64,000 nucleotides of DNA from Haloarchaeobius amylolyticus (GTDB taxonomy: Archaea; Halobacteriota; Halobacteria; Halobacteriales; Natrialbaceae), in contig NZ_JANHDH010000004.1 in NCBI RefSeq assembly GCF_026616195.1, forward strand, positions 124,001 through 188,000. Direction: 5' to 3'. Both the position numbers and the translations under genes were made by a program. Positions 33,463 to 43,334 of the stretch are shown here, piece after piece; the stretch's first letter is position 1, and each line of letters begins with the position of its first letter. Below the pieces are notes generated by a model. That model was not told where the DNA came from. It made no database searches and saw only the letters and a list, made by a program, of their open reading frames with translations.

Positions 33463-33704
33463 TATGAGAAATCTTTGTGGATGGGAGTCGTTATCAGGTC
33501 CGTGCCTGAATGGTCCAGATTCGAGCACAGCGGACCACTGTAGCCTTCGGTGAATCAGACTGGTAACGGATGTGTCGTCACAATCCTCTCGCTCGGATGA
33601 ACTGGGCCAACCAATATAAAGTAGGAATCACGTGGTTCGTGCGATCATTTCTCGTTTAAAACAGGTGGAGTAGTCCAGATTGATGACAGAGGACTCAGGA
33701 CTCC

Positions 33705-34148
33705 ATGAAGAACCCGAACCAGCCCACGTTGATGGAGGATGGCAACGACCGGAAGAAAATCAAGGTCTCGCTGCCGGGTGGCCGATACCAGCTGTCGCTC
33801 AACGACCCGGGTGTGGTCTTGCTCGAAGACGAACTTGGTTACACGAGTGGGGACGTTGTCTCTGATCTTCTCGTACGGATTCTGGTCGCGTGTGGAGACG
33901 CATGGTTCCCGAACCAGTCCAACTACCGCAGTATCGTGGCTGATATCGAGGATACGAACGACCCGTCGGCTCACGAGCTTCAGGCTCTCGCTGACTTTCT
34001 TCGGTCTCGCAACGTCCCCGAGGCGCGAGCGAAGGTCGTTCGAAATCTCGTAACGACCTCGCCACTTTCCAACCACCTCCAGCCAGACGAAATCGCGGTG
34101 AACAAACTACCGACCGCACCGCCCGGGATATTCGATGAATCTGCCTGA
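33705..34148 (+). CDS. Hypothetical protein with a beta-rich N-terminus
   Basis: A 147-residue protein. The N-terminus (IKVSLPGGRYQLSLNDPGVV) suggests beta hairpins; the rest is helical (SGDVVSDLLVRILVACGDA; ELQALADFLRSRNV). No family is recognised. A TATA-like AATATAAAG lies about 90 bp upstream (near 33612). It precedes the TRAM-like gene on the same strand. Confidence 0.55.
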   Translation: MKNPNQPTLMEDGNDRKKIKVSLPGGRYQLSLNDPGVVLLEDELGYTSGDVVSDLLVRILVACGDAWFPNQSNYRSIVADIEDTNDPSAHELQALADFLRSRNVPEARAKVVRNLVTTSPLSNHLQPDEIAVNKLPTAPPGIFDESA

Positions 34149-34220
34149 GGACGTATTCGACTCCCGCTATCCAGGCAAAGCAACTTCCCGAGCGCTCAAA
34201 ACGAGGTACAAAATCCCGAT

Positions 34221-35255
34221 ATGATTCTAAAACCAGACGATAGGATTCAGGTATCGATCATCGAAGCCAGCCACCGGGGCGTCCGGGGCAACCCCGAGGA
34301 GTGGTCCAACATCGAGACCATCGAAGTGGCTTCGAAGGTACCCGGATATAATCTGACTCCCGGCAGTCAGATTCAATCAGTCGTCGAGCGCATCGAAGAG
34401 GGCGTCGCGTACGTAACGCAACAGCCCGGTGGGTACCAGAGGCATACAGCTCCGGGTGACCAGATCGAGGTCTCCATCGAGCGCATGGTCGCTGACTCGG
34501 TTGGCGAGTCGTCTGCCGGGAGTGCCACGCAAATCGAGCGCCTCATCGTACCCGGGGTCACGCCCCTCGAGCGGGCACGCGTCGAAGTCGCCAAGATGAG
34601 GGGCGACCTAGCTTTCGGTCGCGTCGTCGAAACGCTGGAGTCGGGCCTCGACATTGGCGACGAAGTCCGTGCCCAGACCATCAAGGGAGAGTCGAAGGTC
34701 ACAGTCATCGACAGCAAGGTCACCGTCGATACAGGGCACGAAGCGAAGTGTCAGACCGAGGTGACAGTTCGGGTCGAGGCGATTGGGGATCCAAGTACCG
34801 GTATGATAACCGACGCTGGTGACCTCCCGATAGAAGGGACGACTGTAAGTGCGAATGTAACCGAAGGGGAGGAACGAGCAGTCGCGAAGTACAACGGTTT
34901 CGCTGTCACCCTCTCGAAGCCGGCACTGGTCTCGGGAACAGTGAGTGTACGGATCACGGAGCGGTCGAATGGTAATCTATTCGGGAGAGTTTCGGATTAC
35001 AGGGGGAGACTCCCGAGTGCAGGTGACAGCGTCGCAGCAAAGGTGTACGCACACAACCAGACTGCGAGTCCAGCAAAGGGCAGATATACGATACAACTCA
35101 CGTCGAAGGTGAAGCAATCAGGGAAGGCAACGGTTCACATCACAGGCGTGGGTGAACGCATCTCCGGTGTGGTCGAACAGTACGAGGAGGACGAGGGAGA
35201 CAGTGATCGCGTCGCAGGCTCGAAGAATCACTTGCTCAATGGGACCAGTCTCTGA
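34221..35255 (+). CDS. Protein of repeated small beta-barrel (TRAM-like) domains
   Basis: A 344-residue protein with at least four units of the type GDxIxVxIE...V, each about 70 residues: DRIQVSIIEAS, GDQIEVSIERM, GDEVRAQTIKG, GTTVSANVTEG and GDSVAAKVYAHNQ. TRAM-like OB barrels of this type bind nucleic acid in haloarchaea. It follows the 147-residue gene and converges on the Dna2-like gene. Role is unknown; nucleic acid sensing is an inference. Confidence 0.6.
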   Translation: MILKPDDRIQVSIIEASHRGVRGNPEEWSNIETIEVASKVPGYNLTPGSQIQSVVERIEEGVAYVTQQPGGYQRHTAPGDQIEVSIERMVADSVGESSAGSATQIERLIVPGVTPLERARVEVAKMRGDLAFGRVVETLESGLDIGDEVRAQTIKGESKVTVIDSKVTVDTGHEAKCQTEVTVRVEAIGDPSTGMITDAGDLPIEGTTVSANVTEGEERAVAKYNGFAVTLSKPALVSGTVSVRITERSNGNLFGRVSDYRGRLPSAGDSVAAKVYAHNQTASPAKGRYTIQLTSKVKQSGKATVHITGVGERISGVVEQYEEDEGDSDRVAGSKNHLLNGTSL

Positions 35256-35314
35256 ACGGATGAGAACCCCGTTCTGAGGGCCCGACCTCCCTGCGGTGAA
35301 TTTGTCGTAGCTCC

Positions 35315-38300
35315 TTACTCTCGATATGATTCAGCGGTGTCGATTAGGCGATCGAATACGTCCTTCGAACGGAGCGTTGGGCCGTTTCCGACCATCGTGA
35401 GATTTCGGCCACTCGAGAGCATAGAGTAGAGAACGGCCGCATCGTCGAGTGGGGGGCGCACTATCCCAGTATCATTCGCAGTCGCAAAACTAACCACTGC
35501 ATGGTCAACTATCGTCCCGTCGAGAGACTCGGGCCGTTTGACCGGGACGTCCATTCCACGCTCCATGAGTTCCCGTTTGATTCCGGTGGCGTGGCGCTCG
35601 AAGGGGGTGACAACTACATCCGGATCTCTCTGGTCGACGACCTCTGCGACGATCCGCTCAGCGATGCTGTTCGAGAGTAATGCGCGACTGAACTGTGGAA
35701 GCTCCGCTGCAACGGCGCGAACGACGACGCTGTGGTGGGACGGAGTGCCACCATCGAGTGGGGTTTTCGACTCAAGGTAGAGGCTCTCGTCGTCGAGGAC
35801 GACGACCGACTCTGACTGTAGTGCGGTCGCATCAAGTTCGATTCGATTCTCGAATAATTCGTGTGCAGCCATCGGTGATAATGGCGTGTCCGTGACGTCG
35901 AACACGAGTCGTTTGCCAGAACCGCTCGCAGCTGGCACGGTCGACTCGAGTTCGACGGTCTCGAGCACGGTCTCTTCGTCACCCTGAACGCTCAGGAACG
36001 CAAGGTCACCATCGAGGGCCTCCCACGGTCCGTCACGATAGAACTGTCGGAGAGCGGGTGGTGCCTCGCCTGAGATCTGGAGACTGACGGCATCGCTCGT
36101 GGGGAACGACCTGTATCGTTCGAACTCGGTCTCGAAGTAGCCGTCCAGGTTCGCGCCTGCCGCGGCACTGCTGAGAATGTCGGGACCGGTACGGCGAACG
36201 TCGCCAACAGCAATCACCCGGTCTGCGATATCAGACAGGAATTCGTACTCGGGTTCTGTGAGGCGCTCGGCGCCGAGGATGACCAGCGAGTCGAAAAAGT
36301 TCGACGTGTGCTCACGGTCGCTGAATGGAGCGGTCTGCAGTCGGTGGAAGAACTCGCGGATGCCTCCGGGCCCGGCCTTGCTCGTCGCCTGTTGTACGGT
36401 CGAAACTATCGAGCGCGAATCCAGGAGACGAGTCTGGATCTGGTGATAGCCATCGTCGTTCTGGATGGTTCTGTCTCCGCCGGTACCGTCCAGTCTGTAG
36501 TGATCACCAGCAGGTTGACCGGCAACGGCACTTTCGACCAGTTCGGGACGCGTTCCGAGGACGAGAGTCCGACACTCGCTATCAGGGATAGTCGTTTCTT
36601 CATCGAGAAGGGGGTGTGGGGCAGTGACCAGTGACCGGACGATCTCTGCGATGGATTCGTGCCGGTTCGTGCTGACCGGCACGTCGACGAACACCTGTTC
36701 GCGGTCCAGATACTCTGGGAGAGAGGCGGGGTCGACTGTCTCTGGGACGCCCTGGGTGGTTTCGTCGTCTCGCGTCGTCTGTCTCGGTTCCCCTTCGTTC
36801 CGCCGTTGCGCAAAGTCGAGGTATGGTAAGTACCGGTCCTGTACCGACTCCACGCTGAACGTATATCGGGCTCTCGCAGGAGCTCCGTCCCCGAGGAATT
36901 GGGCGAGACTGACGCTGTCATCCAGCGGCCCGAACAGATACTCGCCGTCGGTCACCCCGTAGAACACTGCTCTTCCCCGTACATCCACGGATGGACGCTC
37001 GAGTTCGACCACATCTCCAGGCTCGAATGCCGGGACAACTGGGTTTGCAGACGTGAATCGAATCACTGTGCCCGCAGCTGTTGCTCCGACGCATTCCAAT
37101 TCGGAGAGTAGGTACCCAGCTTCGGAGAGGACATCGTCGTCGAGTTTATCCACAATGCGTTTCGCGCTTTTCCGGGCGGATTCCTCAGCACGGAACGCGG
37201 TTCGAACGCTCTCGTAATGGTCGATCACATCCGGAATTCGGTATTGGGTCCGCTGGTCGCACGAGTCGAACAGTGAACACTCGGAGGTGAGTTCGCCGGT
37301 CGTATCGTAGCATGGCCATCGGCGTTCGTTCTGACAGTGGTACGTGCACGCGGGGGGGAGTGCATCATCCGGGCCTGACAGCCACTCATCTCTCGCGAAC
37401 GCACAACCCTCGCAGTCTCGATTGTACGTCGACGGCGGCGCGAAAGCATCACCAGTCGCGATGACATCGTTTCGGGCGGTCAGAAACGCTTCGACATCGT
37501 CCATGGTGAGAGTAACTTCTTCGAACCGAACCGAATCGTCTGGTGTGTTCGGATAGACGATTTCTCCCGAGAGCCCGTTCGAAATCGCCTCGTTGAACGA
37601 GGCCCCTGGCTCGATACGTTCCATGAGGAGGCCGAACAAGTAGAGTTTCACCTGCCGACTATGTTTCTCGACGAGGTCTTGACTCGGGTTCCGTGTCGTC
37701 TTGATATCGAGCGGAACGTCGTCAAGGATGATGTCGACTCTCCCCGCATAGCCGAACTCCTGCGAGAGGAATCGTTCGGCATCAATGGACTCAGCGGCGT
37801 CGATACGCTCACAGAACTCTTCGTTCTGGAACAATTTGGACACTGCCTCCTTGACGTGCTCCTTGACGTCTAGCCCGGCCCCAGCTATGATTAGCAACGC
37901 CTGTCTGAACCCGAACTCCGAGTCGAACATCGACTCGCAGAACTCTTCGATGTCCTCCTCGGTCCACGACCTGGCACGGAACCTGTCTTCGTGGTTCTGT
38001 AATCCCAGTTCTACAGCTTTGTGGATTGCATCTCCACGAAACCGATTTATTTTGTCACTGGTCCCCGAATCGAACTTGTCTCCAGGGTACACCTGCTTGA
38101 CGTATCGAAGGTAGTATTCCCGTGGACAGCGGTCTTGCGTCCGGAGTTTGCTCTTGCTGATGAGTTTATCTGGTGTCCGAATGACGAACGACGTCACGTT
38201 CAGATACAGTGCGCCATCGCTCTGGCGCCGGTTCGGAATTGCTCGCACGAGGAGTTCTTCACCTCGCTGAAGAGACCCACCCTCTTGACCGCCGTGTTCG

Positions 38301-38566
38301 AGGTCTTCACCAGTTGGGATATCAAGCGTCGAGAGGACGTAGGGTGCCGTCCGTTCGAGGGTAGCGTGTGCAGTCGATTCTTCGGTCCAGAACGAGAGGA
38401 AAACCTCCTCATCGGTGTCGTGGTACGGATCGTCGATATGGTAAACCGTCTTCTTTCCACCAGTTTCACCCGGGAGTGGCTGGCTCTGGACACGGCACCG
38501 GATAGTCTGTTCGTCTCCTGGCGATTCGCCGACTTCCTCTAGAACTGTCGATAACGACGTGATCAT
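35315..38566 (-). CDS. Dna2-like: Cas4-type nuclease fused to a decayed SF1 helicase
   Basis: A 1083-residue protein. Residues about 135-420 form a RecB/Cas4-type nuclease (RTQDRCPREYYLRYV, YAGRVDIILDD, PLDIKTTR) with a CEGCAF cluster as an Fe-S ligand set. A second Cys-rich stretch follows (CTYHCQNERRWPC...CSLFDSC). The C-terminal half keeps Dna2/Upf1-like traces (VIAVGDVRRTGPDIL for motif III; VVSFATAND and MVGNGPTL near the end) but has no Walker A, so helicase activity is unlikely. It is the last gene of a four-gene operon, overlapping the DUF1998 gene by four bases. Confidence 0.75.
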   Translation of the reverse strand: MITSLSTVLEEVGESPGDEQTIRCRVQSQPLPGETGGKKTVYHIDDPYHDTDEEVFLSFWTEESTAHATLERTAPYVLSTLDIPTGEDLEHGGQEGGSLQRGEELLVRAIPNRRQSDGALYLNVTSFVIRTPDKLISKSKLRTQDRCPREYYLRYVKQVYPGDKFDSGTSDKINRFRGDAIHKAVELGLQNHEDRFRARSWTEEDIEEFCESMFDSEFGFRQALLIIAGAGLDVKEHVKEAVSKLFQNEEFCERIDAAESIDAERFLSQEFGYAGRVDIILDDVPLDIKTTRNPSQDLVEKHSRQVKLYLFGLLMERIEPGASFNEAISNGLSGEIVYPNTPDDSVRFEEVTLTMDDVEAFLTARNDVIATGDAFAPPSTYNRDCEGCAFARDEWLSGPDDALPPACTYHCQNERRWPCYDTTGELTSECSLFDSCDQRTQYRIPDVIDHYESVRTAFRAEESARKSAKRIVDKLDDDVLSEAGYLLSELECVGATAAGTVIRFTSANPVVPAFEPGDVVELERPSVDVRGRAVFYGVTDGEYLFGPLDDSVSLAQFLGDGAPARARYTFSVESVQDRYLPYLDFAQRRNEGEPRQTTRDDETTQGVPETVDPASLPEYLDREQVFVDVPVSTNRHESIAEIVRSLVTAPHPLLDEETTIPDSECRTLVLGTRPELVESAVAGQPAGDHYRLDGTGGDRTIQNDDGYHQIQTRLLDSRSIVSTVQQATSKAGPGGIREFFHRLQTAPFSDREHTSNFFDSLVILGAERLTEPEYEFLSDIADRVIAVGDVRRTGPDILSSAAAGANLDGYFETEFERYRSFPTSDAVSLQISGEAPPALRQFYRDGPWEALDGDLAFLSVQGDEETVLETVELESTVPAASGSGKRLVFDVTDTPLSPMAAHELFENRIELDATALQSESVVVLDDESLYLESKTPLDGGTPSHHSVVVRAVAAELPQFSRALLSNSIAERIVAEVVDQRDPDVVVTPFERHATGIKRELMERGMDVPVKRPESLDGTIVDHAVVSFATANDTGIVRPPLDDAAVLYSMLSSGRNLTMVGNGPTLRSKDVFDRLIDTAESYRE

Positions 38567-40626
38567 TGGGTTAACACCGCCGCAAGTAGCCGTCTATTCA
38601 GCTGTGCTTCCTGTTGGCCGGTGCCGTGAAGACAGAGACCCGGATCAGTTTTCAGACAGTCCGGGCACGCAGTGACGCACTGGACAGTGAGCTCTCCAAG
38701 GCGCTCACCGAGTTCAGCGATGTCTCGCCGGCCGGAATCGTTGGCGAAGCGATCGTACGTCGTCTTGATACTGGGATCCGTGAAAACGTGTCTGTCCAGA
38801 TGCAGCGCCAGATCGACGACGCGGGGCACTCGTCCGACAACTTCCTCGACACTCTCGTACTCACTGGCGACATACGAATAGAACTCGGCGAGTTCCCGTG
38901 TCTCGAACAGGCTCTGAGTGCGTTGCTCGACATAGGACACGAGGTCGTCGACCGAATACCCGGTCTTTCCGTCGATCCAGGACTCTATGGTCTCCCTGAC
39001 CAGTGAGAGGAAGTCTTCGTGGTCGTTCCGATAGATATCGTACAGTGACCCATCCGGATAGGATGCGAGTAAATCGATTGTCGCACGGTCAGCTGTCGCC
39101 GAGTGACACCGTGCCTGGGCCGCGAGCCCAGATTCGATGTCTGGTGACTCTTCTCGCAGGTGTCCGTGAACCTCCTTTGCGATACCGGCTCCACCCTGTA
39201 TTGGGTCGTACACTGCAATCCGTGCGGTGTTAGAGTCTTCCTCCTGGAATTTCAGGTCATACCAGAGTTCGAACGAGGTCCCGGACCCGGTGAGGTCGTT
39301 CGACCATGTCGAGAGGGCATGCTCGGCAGAATGAACGAACACGCGTTCGGCGAAATTCATGAGCAGTTCGTCGTTCCGAGAGCGAGCGAGCAGTTCCGCG
39401 AGCGGTCCGGGGTTCTCTTTGACAGTCGAATGGACATCGGAGACAGCCCGGTCCTCATGACCGAGGATTCGAAGATGACGCGATGAGTCGTCCGGCAGCA
39501 GTCGTTCGATGTTCCTCGCGAGCCGGGTCCCGGGTAGTCCGAACACGCCCAGGTCCTCATCCTTGACCTCTCGCTGCCAGTAATCAACGCCCATGAGGTG
39601 CTCTACGAGCGGGTCGATAGCGAAGACGTGGTCGATGGCTTCCTCGTGGAAGAACAACCGCTTCCAGATGTTTGACTCCAGTAGTGCAAACTGGAGGTCT
39701 CGTTTGAGGCGTGGATGGGTCTCCAGAGCGTGTTCGATGCGGGACCGAATCGTGTCGCGGTCGAGTTCGAACGTCAATAGCTGGCTTCGCTCGTGACTGG
39801 CGACAAACGCGTCAGTGTCGTCTGCCTCGTTTCGGTACCGCACCGTCTCTGTTCGGGTGCGAGTACCATTCCGTGGATACAGTGTCAGTAGTGAAGCGTA
39901 GTAGCACCGGACGAACTCACGCTGGTCGTCGAAGGAGAATCCGGCGATAAGTTCTGAACTGTCGACATCCGCCAGGTCGGCATCGAATGGTTCTGGTGAG
40001 TGTTTGAACCAGAGGTAGTTCGTCGTCGGGTCAGATGAAAGGTCCTCGGACGCCATCGGTGGGTTCCCGATCCATGGGAGTCCTTTCTCTGGAATCCATA
40101 CGTACGATGGGTTCCCCTTGTCTTCTTGCGTCACGCGAACCGACAGCGGTTCGTACACACGAACAGCCTGTGGGTCGAAATCAGGTTCAGTGTAAGCAAC
40201 ATCAGAGACATCCCCCAGAAGCTCTGTCAGTGGATACGAATCCGCCCAGTCGAACATCGGGCCAATATCTGCATGGCCGGGTTTCGACTGGTGGTCCCAG
40301 GCACCGCGCCACAGATCGAAGTTCCCCCATCGCTTTTTGTACCCACCGGGAAGGAAATTGTTCAACATCTGATTGAGGTTCTCTCGTGCGAGCGTCTCTT
40401 CGGGGTCTCTGTCACTGTTCACGACCGTGACTGACCCACCAATCTCTTCGGGGATGAACGTCCCTGTTACGACAAACGGAGTCTCAGCGAGAGGATCCGC
40501 ACTGTAGATGCCCGCCAGATCCAGATAGCCGTACTTGTCGTCTTCGACGTAGCTCCGGATACCCTGGAGTCTGGCAACACGGAGGGGATCGTCCAGTTGT
40601 TTGCCTGCTTCTTCTTCCTCGGTCAT
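38563..40626 (-). CDS. DUF1998-type protein (DrmB-like)
   Basis: A 687-residue protein. The C-terminal region has the DUF1998 features: an HSAEHALSTW helix, ARIAVYDPIQGGAGIAKEV and a late Cys set (CVTACPDCLKTDPGLC) likely to bind zinc. The N-terminal half is unassigned. In DISARM, a free-standing DUF1998 protein (DrmB) partners the helicase DrmA; the helicase gene is directly upstream here with a four-base overlap. No DISARM methyltransferase is in the window. Confidence 0.65.
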   Translation of the reverse strand: MTEEEEAGKQLDDPLRVARLQGIRSYVEDDKYGYLDLAGIYSADPLAETPFVVTGTFIPEEIGGSVTVVNSDRDPEETLARENLNQMLNNFLPGGYKKRWGNFDLWRGAWDHQSKPGHADIGPMFDWADSYPLTELLGDVSDVAYTEPDFDPQAVRVYEPLSVRVTQEDKGNPSYVWIPEKGLPWIGNPPMASEDLSSDPTTNYLWFKHSPEPFDADLADVDSSELIAGFSFDDQREFVRCYYASLLTLYPRNGTRTRTETVRYRNEADDTDAFVASHERSQLLTFELDRDTIRSRIEHALETHPRLKRDLQFALLESNIWKRLFFHEEAIDHVFAIDPLVEHLMGVDYWQREVKDEDLGVFGLPGTRLARNIERLLPDDSSRHLRILGHEDRAVSDVHSTVKENPGPLAELLARSRNDELLMNFAERVFVHSAEHALSTWSNDLTGSGTSFELWYDLKFQEEDSNTARIAVYDPIQGGAGIAKEVHGHLREESPDIESGLAAQARCHSATADRATIDLLASYPDGSLYDIYRNDHEDFLSLVRETIESWIDGKTGYSVDDLVSYVEQRTQSLFETRELAEFYSYVASEYESVEEVVGRVPRVVDLALHLDRHVFTDPSIKTTYDRFANDSGRRDIAELGERLGELTVQCVTACPDCLKTDPGLCLHGTGQQEAQLNRRLLAAVLTQ

Positions 40627-43334
40627 CGACCATCACCCACCTTCTCGATCTGCTCGTCGATTTCCTGCAATGCAGACTCGCCTCCGGACTCGACCATCCG
40701 TGCGAAGAACTCCCAGTAAGCTTCCTCGGAGGTGTCGTCGATTTCCTCATCGAGATAGTCGAGATACCGCTCGAACTGGGCGAGCACTTCCTCGATTTCA
40801 TCCGAATCGTCCCCGAATGTCTGCGAAAGCCAGATCGAGAGTTCTTGTCGATGCTTTTCGAACATCTGGCGCAGATACCCGATGTCAGGCCCTGTCGCGC
40901 TCTGGGTGCCGCTGAACAACCGTTGTGCGTCGACTCTGTCAGTGACGTTGAAATAGTCCAGCAATGACGCAGTCATGTGCTCCGCCCGAATGAATCGGTT
41001 GTTCTCGTCGAGCGGAATTTCAAGGTGCTTGTCGCTTGGGTCACTAAGATAGTTCGAGTGGTGGAAATAGTAGGAGTCGGTCGGGGTCGAGCCGAGCACG
41101 ACAACAGTGATCGGTTCGTCACGCGCGTCGCGCCCGCCCCGCCCTTTCCGCTGAAGAAACCCGGGAACGTTCCGGGGTGCACGGTACTGGAACGTTCCGA
41201 TGATGCTCGCGTGGTCGAAACCAACCTCGAGCGCGCTCGTCGTGATGAGCTGGTCCCAGTCGTCTCCTGCGGGGGCTTCCGAGCCTGCTCGTTTCGTTCG
41301 GCCACTCTTGTGGATCGCGACAGTCATCTCCTCCAGGTCCATCTCCCGGTCTCGCATCGTCCACCAACACTCTCCATCCTGGTAGACTGGGCAGGGATTG
41401 ACGTTCGGGTTCGGCGGCATCGACTCGCAGACAGCAGTTTCCTCGTACTCGTCGTCGGTAGCGCCCCGGAACAGATCGCGTGGACAGTCTGGGTTGTTGC
41501 CGCGGTCCCCGAGAATCGCGTCGGGCATCCGAAACTTGTACAGGCCATCGTTCTCGGCTTCTTGTACATACCCACCGAGTCGACTCACAGAGTCGATAGA
41601 GTCGACGAACCCGAGCACCCGGTCCTTGTTGTCGTCGAGTCCGGGACGGTCCCCTGCGCGTTCTTTTCGCATCGTATGGAAGAACGCGAACGCAATCTGG
41701 ATCATGCACGAGAGGTTCGTTGCTGTCGACTGGCTCACCTCGCTCCAGTCCTCGCTCGGTTCGTACATTGAATCGCCGACCGGAATCCGGACCTCGCGAG
41801 GGTCCGTCGCTTTCACGAAGAGGAAGTGCTCACGACTGAGTGTATCCTGTTCTTCATCAGTCGGGTTGATTCGGACTGCTTCTTTCGTGTCGAAGATACG
41901 TCGAGTGAAATCCTCGGCGTTGTTAATGGTTGCACTGGATGCGACCAGAGTCGGGGATTGCTGTGAGGCCTTCTTTCGGAGTGCTTGCTTGAACCGCCGC
42001 ACCACGTTCGAGACGTTCATTCCGGCCTGGTCCGTGTAGATGTGGACCTCGTCTAGGACAAGAAACTTTGTCGGGTACGGGTGGTCCCAGAACGCTTCAC
42101 GACCGTAGTTGTCCATCATGCGTCGGTGAAGCGAGTTCTGAGTGGTCACGATGACATCAGCCGATGCTGCTCGGTCCACGGTGACGTACTCGACAGTGTG
42201 TGAACTATCCGCAGAGCATTCGAAGTGCTTTTCTTTGTATTCGTCAGGAACCGAAAGCTCGCCGTCGCAGTGAGGACAGTCGAGGGTGACCTGCCGCCGG
42301 CTACTGTGCTGGATGCTAAGGGTCAGCGGTGCATCCTCGAAGGACGCATCGAGTGCCCCCTCTAGCCGGTTCAGCTCGGTAATGTAGTCGAACGCACGCT
42401 CGAACTGGTTGTTACAGAGGTCCCGGCGCGGGTAGGTAAGCAGTGCCTTGTTCCCACTGATGTTAGCTTTCTCTGCAGTGAGACAGTATGCCAGCGTTGG
42501 GAAGAGGAACGCCTCGGTCTTGCCTCCCCCAGTACTGGCAGTGACGACGTGTGAGCGGGACTGCTCCGATTCGGCAGTGACGGCATCAAGATACAGGTCT
42601 TTGAACGCACGTGCCTGATACGCGGCTAGCGAATCGAAGTCCTCCGTCAGACCGTCGTCGAAGAACTCACTCATCGTCTCCATCGTTTCGTGGACGAGGT
42701 TGCGCCAATCCGGCCCAGCAGCATCAACGAGTTCCCACGCACCGTCGACAGACTCGTCGCGTACACGTTCGTTGATCTTCCGGATTGGTCCCCTGAAGCG
42801 GGTGGCCTCGGGTTCTTCCCGACCCATAATCGGCTGCTTGCGGTCGGCAGACGCCATCTTGACCATCTTGACGAGGTTAGGCGTGAACGAGTAGTGCGCG
42901 TCCTTTCTGATGCGCTGCCTGATGAGCGCGAAGTACCGTGCCATCTCTGCGACGTGGGTCCTGACCTCCTGCCGGGTCCCGACGTACAATAGTTGACCGT
43001 CTTCAACGAGCTGTTCGATAAGCCGCTGGAATAGCTCGCGCGCGATTGTTTCTTCACCCAGGTCGATGGTGTCAACCACGAGTTCATCGGATTGCAAAAC
43101 CTCGGTCACGAATTCACTGTCGGGATTACAGTGTTCGTCGACGAACGCTTCGTAGATCACTGAGAGTGCCGCCGTGCCGTCGTAGTTGCCCGCATTGATT
43201 TTTCTCTGGCACTCGTCCGTGACCGCATCCACGACGCTGTCCTCTACTTGTTGGTACACAGCCCGTTTCTCACGGAACGTCTGCCAGGCACGGTCGATAG
43301 TCTGCAGGTCGGCAGTTGAGGCGTCAGAACTCAT
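40623..43334 (-). CDS. DEAD/DEAH-type SF2 helicase (DrmA-like)
   Basis: A 903-residue protein with a long helical N-terminus, Walker A STGGGKTEA (about residue 270), LTYPRRDLCNNQ, a zinc ribbon insert (CPHCDGELSVPDEYKEKHFEC), DEVH box VLDEVHIYTD, SSATINNAEDF and the C-terminal QRKGRGGRD motif VI. It has no nuclease domain. It is operonic with coiled-coil, DUF1998 and nuclease genes. DrmA-like is the closest match by neighbourhood; a DpdF-type helicase is an alternative. Confidence 0.75.
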   Translation of the reverse strand: MSSDASTADLQTIDRAWQTFREKRAVYQQVEDSVVDAVTDECQRKINAGNYDGTAALSVIYEAFVDEHCNPDSEFVTEVLQSDELVVDTIDLGEETIARELFQRLIEQLVEDGQLLYVGTRQEVRTHVAEMARYFALIRQRIRKDAHYSFTPNLVKMVKMASADRKQPIMGREEPEATRFRGPIRKINERVRDESVDGAWELVDAAGPDWRNLVHETMETMSEFFDDGLTEDFDSLAAYQARAFKDLYLDAVTAESEQSRSHVVTASTGGGKTEAFLFPTLAYCLTAEKANISGNKALLTYPRRDLCNNQFERAFDYITELNRLEGALDASFEDAPLTLSIQHSSRRQVTLDCPHCDGELSVPDEYKEKHFECSADSSHTVEYVTVDRAASADVIVTTQNSLHRRMMDNYGREAFWDHPYPTKFLVLDEVHIYTDQAGMNVSNVVRRFKQALRKKASQQSPTLVASSATINNAEDFTRRIFDTKEAVRINPTDEEQDTLSREHFLFVKATDPREVRIPVGDSMYEPSEDWSEVSQSTATNLSCMIQIAFAFFHTMRKERAGDRPGLDDNKDRVLGFVDSIDSVSRLGGYVQEAENDGLYKFRMPDAILGDRGNNPDCPRDLFRGATDDEYEETAVCESMPPNPNVNPCPVYQDGECWWTMRDREMDLEEMTVAIHKSGRTKRAGSEAPAGDDWDQLITTSALEVGFDHASIIGTFQYRAPRNVPGFLQRKGRGGRDARDEPITVVVLGSTPTDSYYFHHSNYLSDPSDKHLEIPLDENNRFIRAEHMTASLLDYFNVTDRVDAQRLFSGTQSATGPDIGYLRQMFEKHRQELSIWLSQTFGDDSDEIEEVLAQFERYLDYLDEEIDDTSEEAYWEFFARMVESGGESALQEIDEQIEKVGDGR

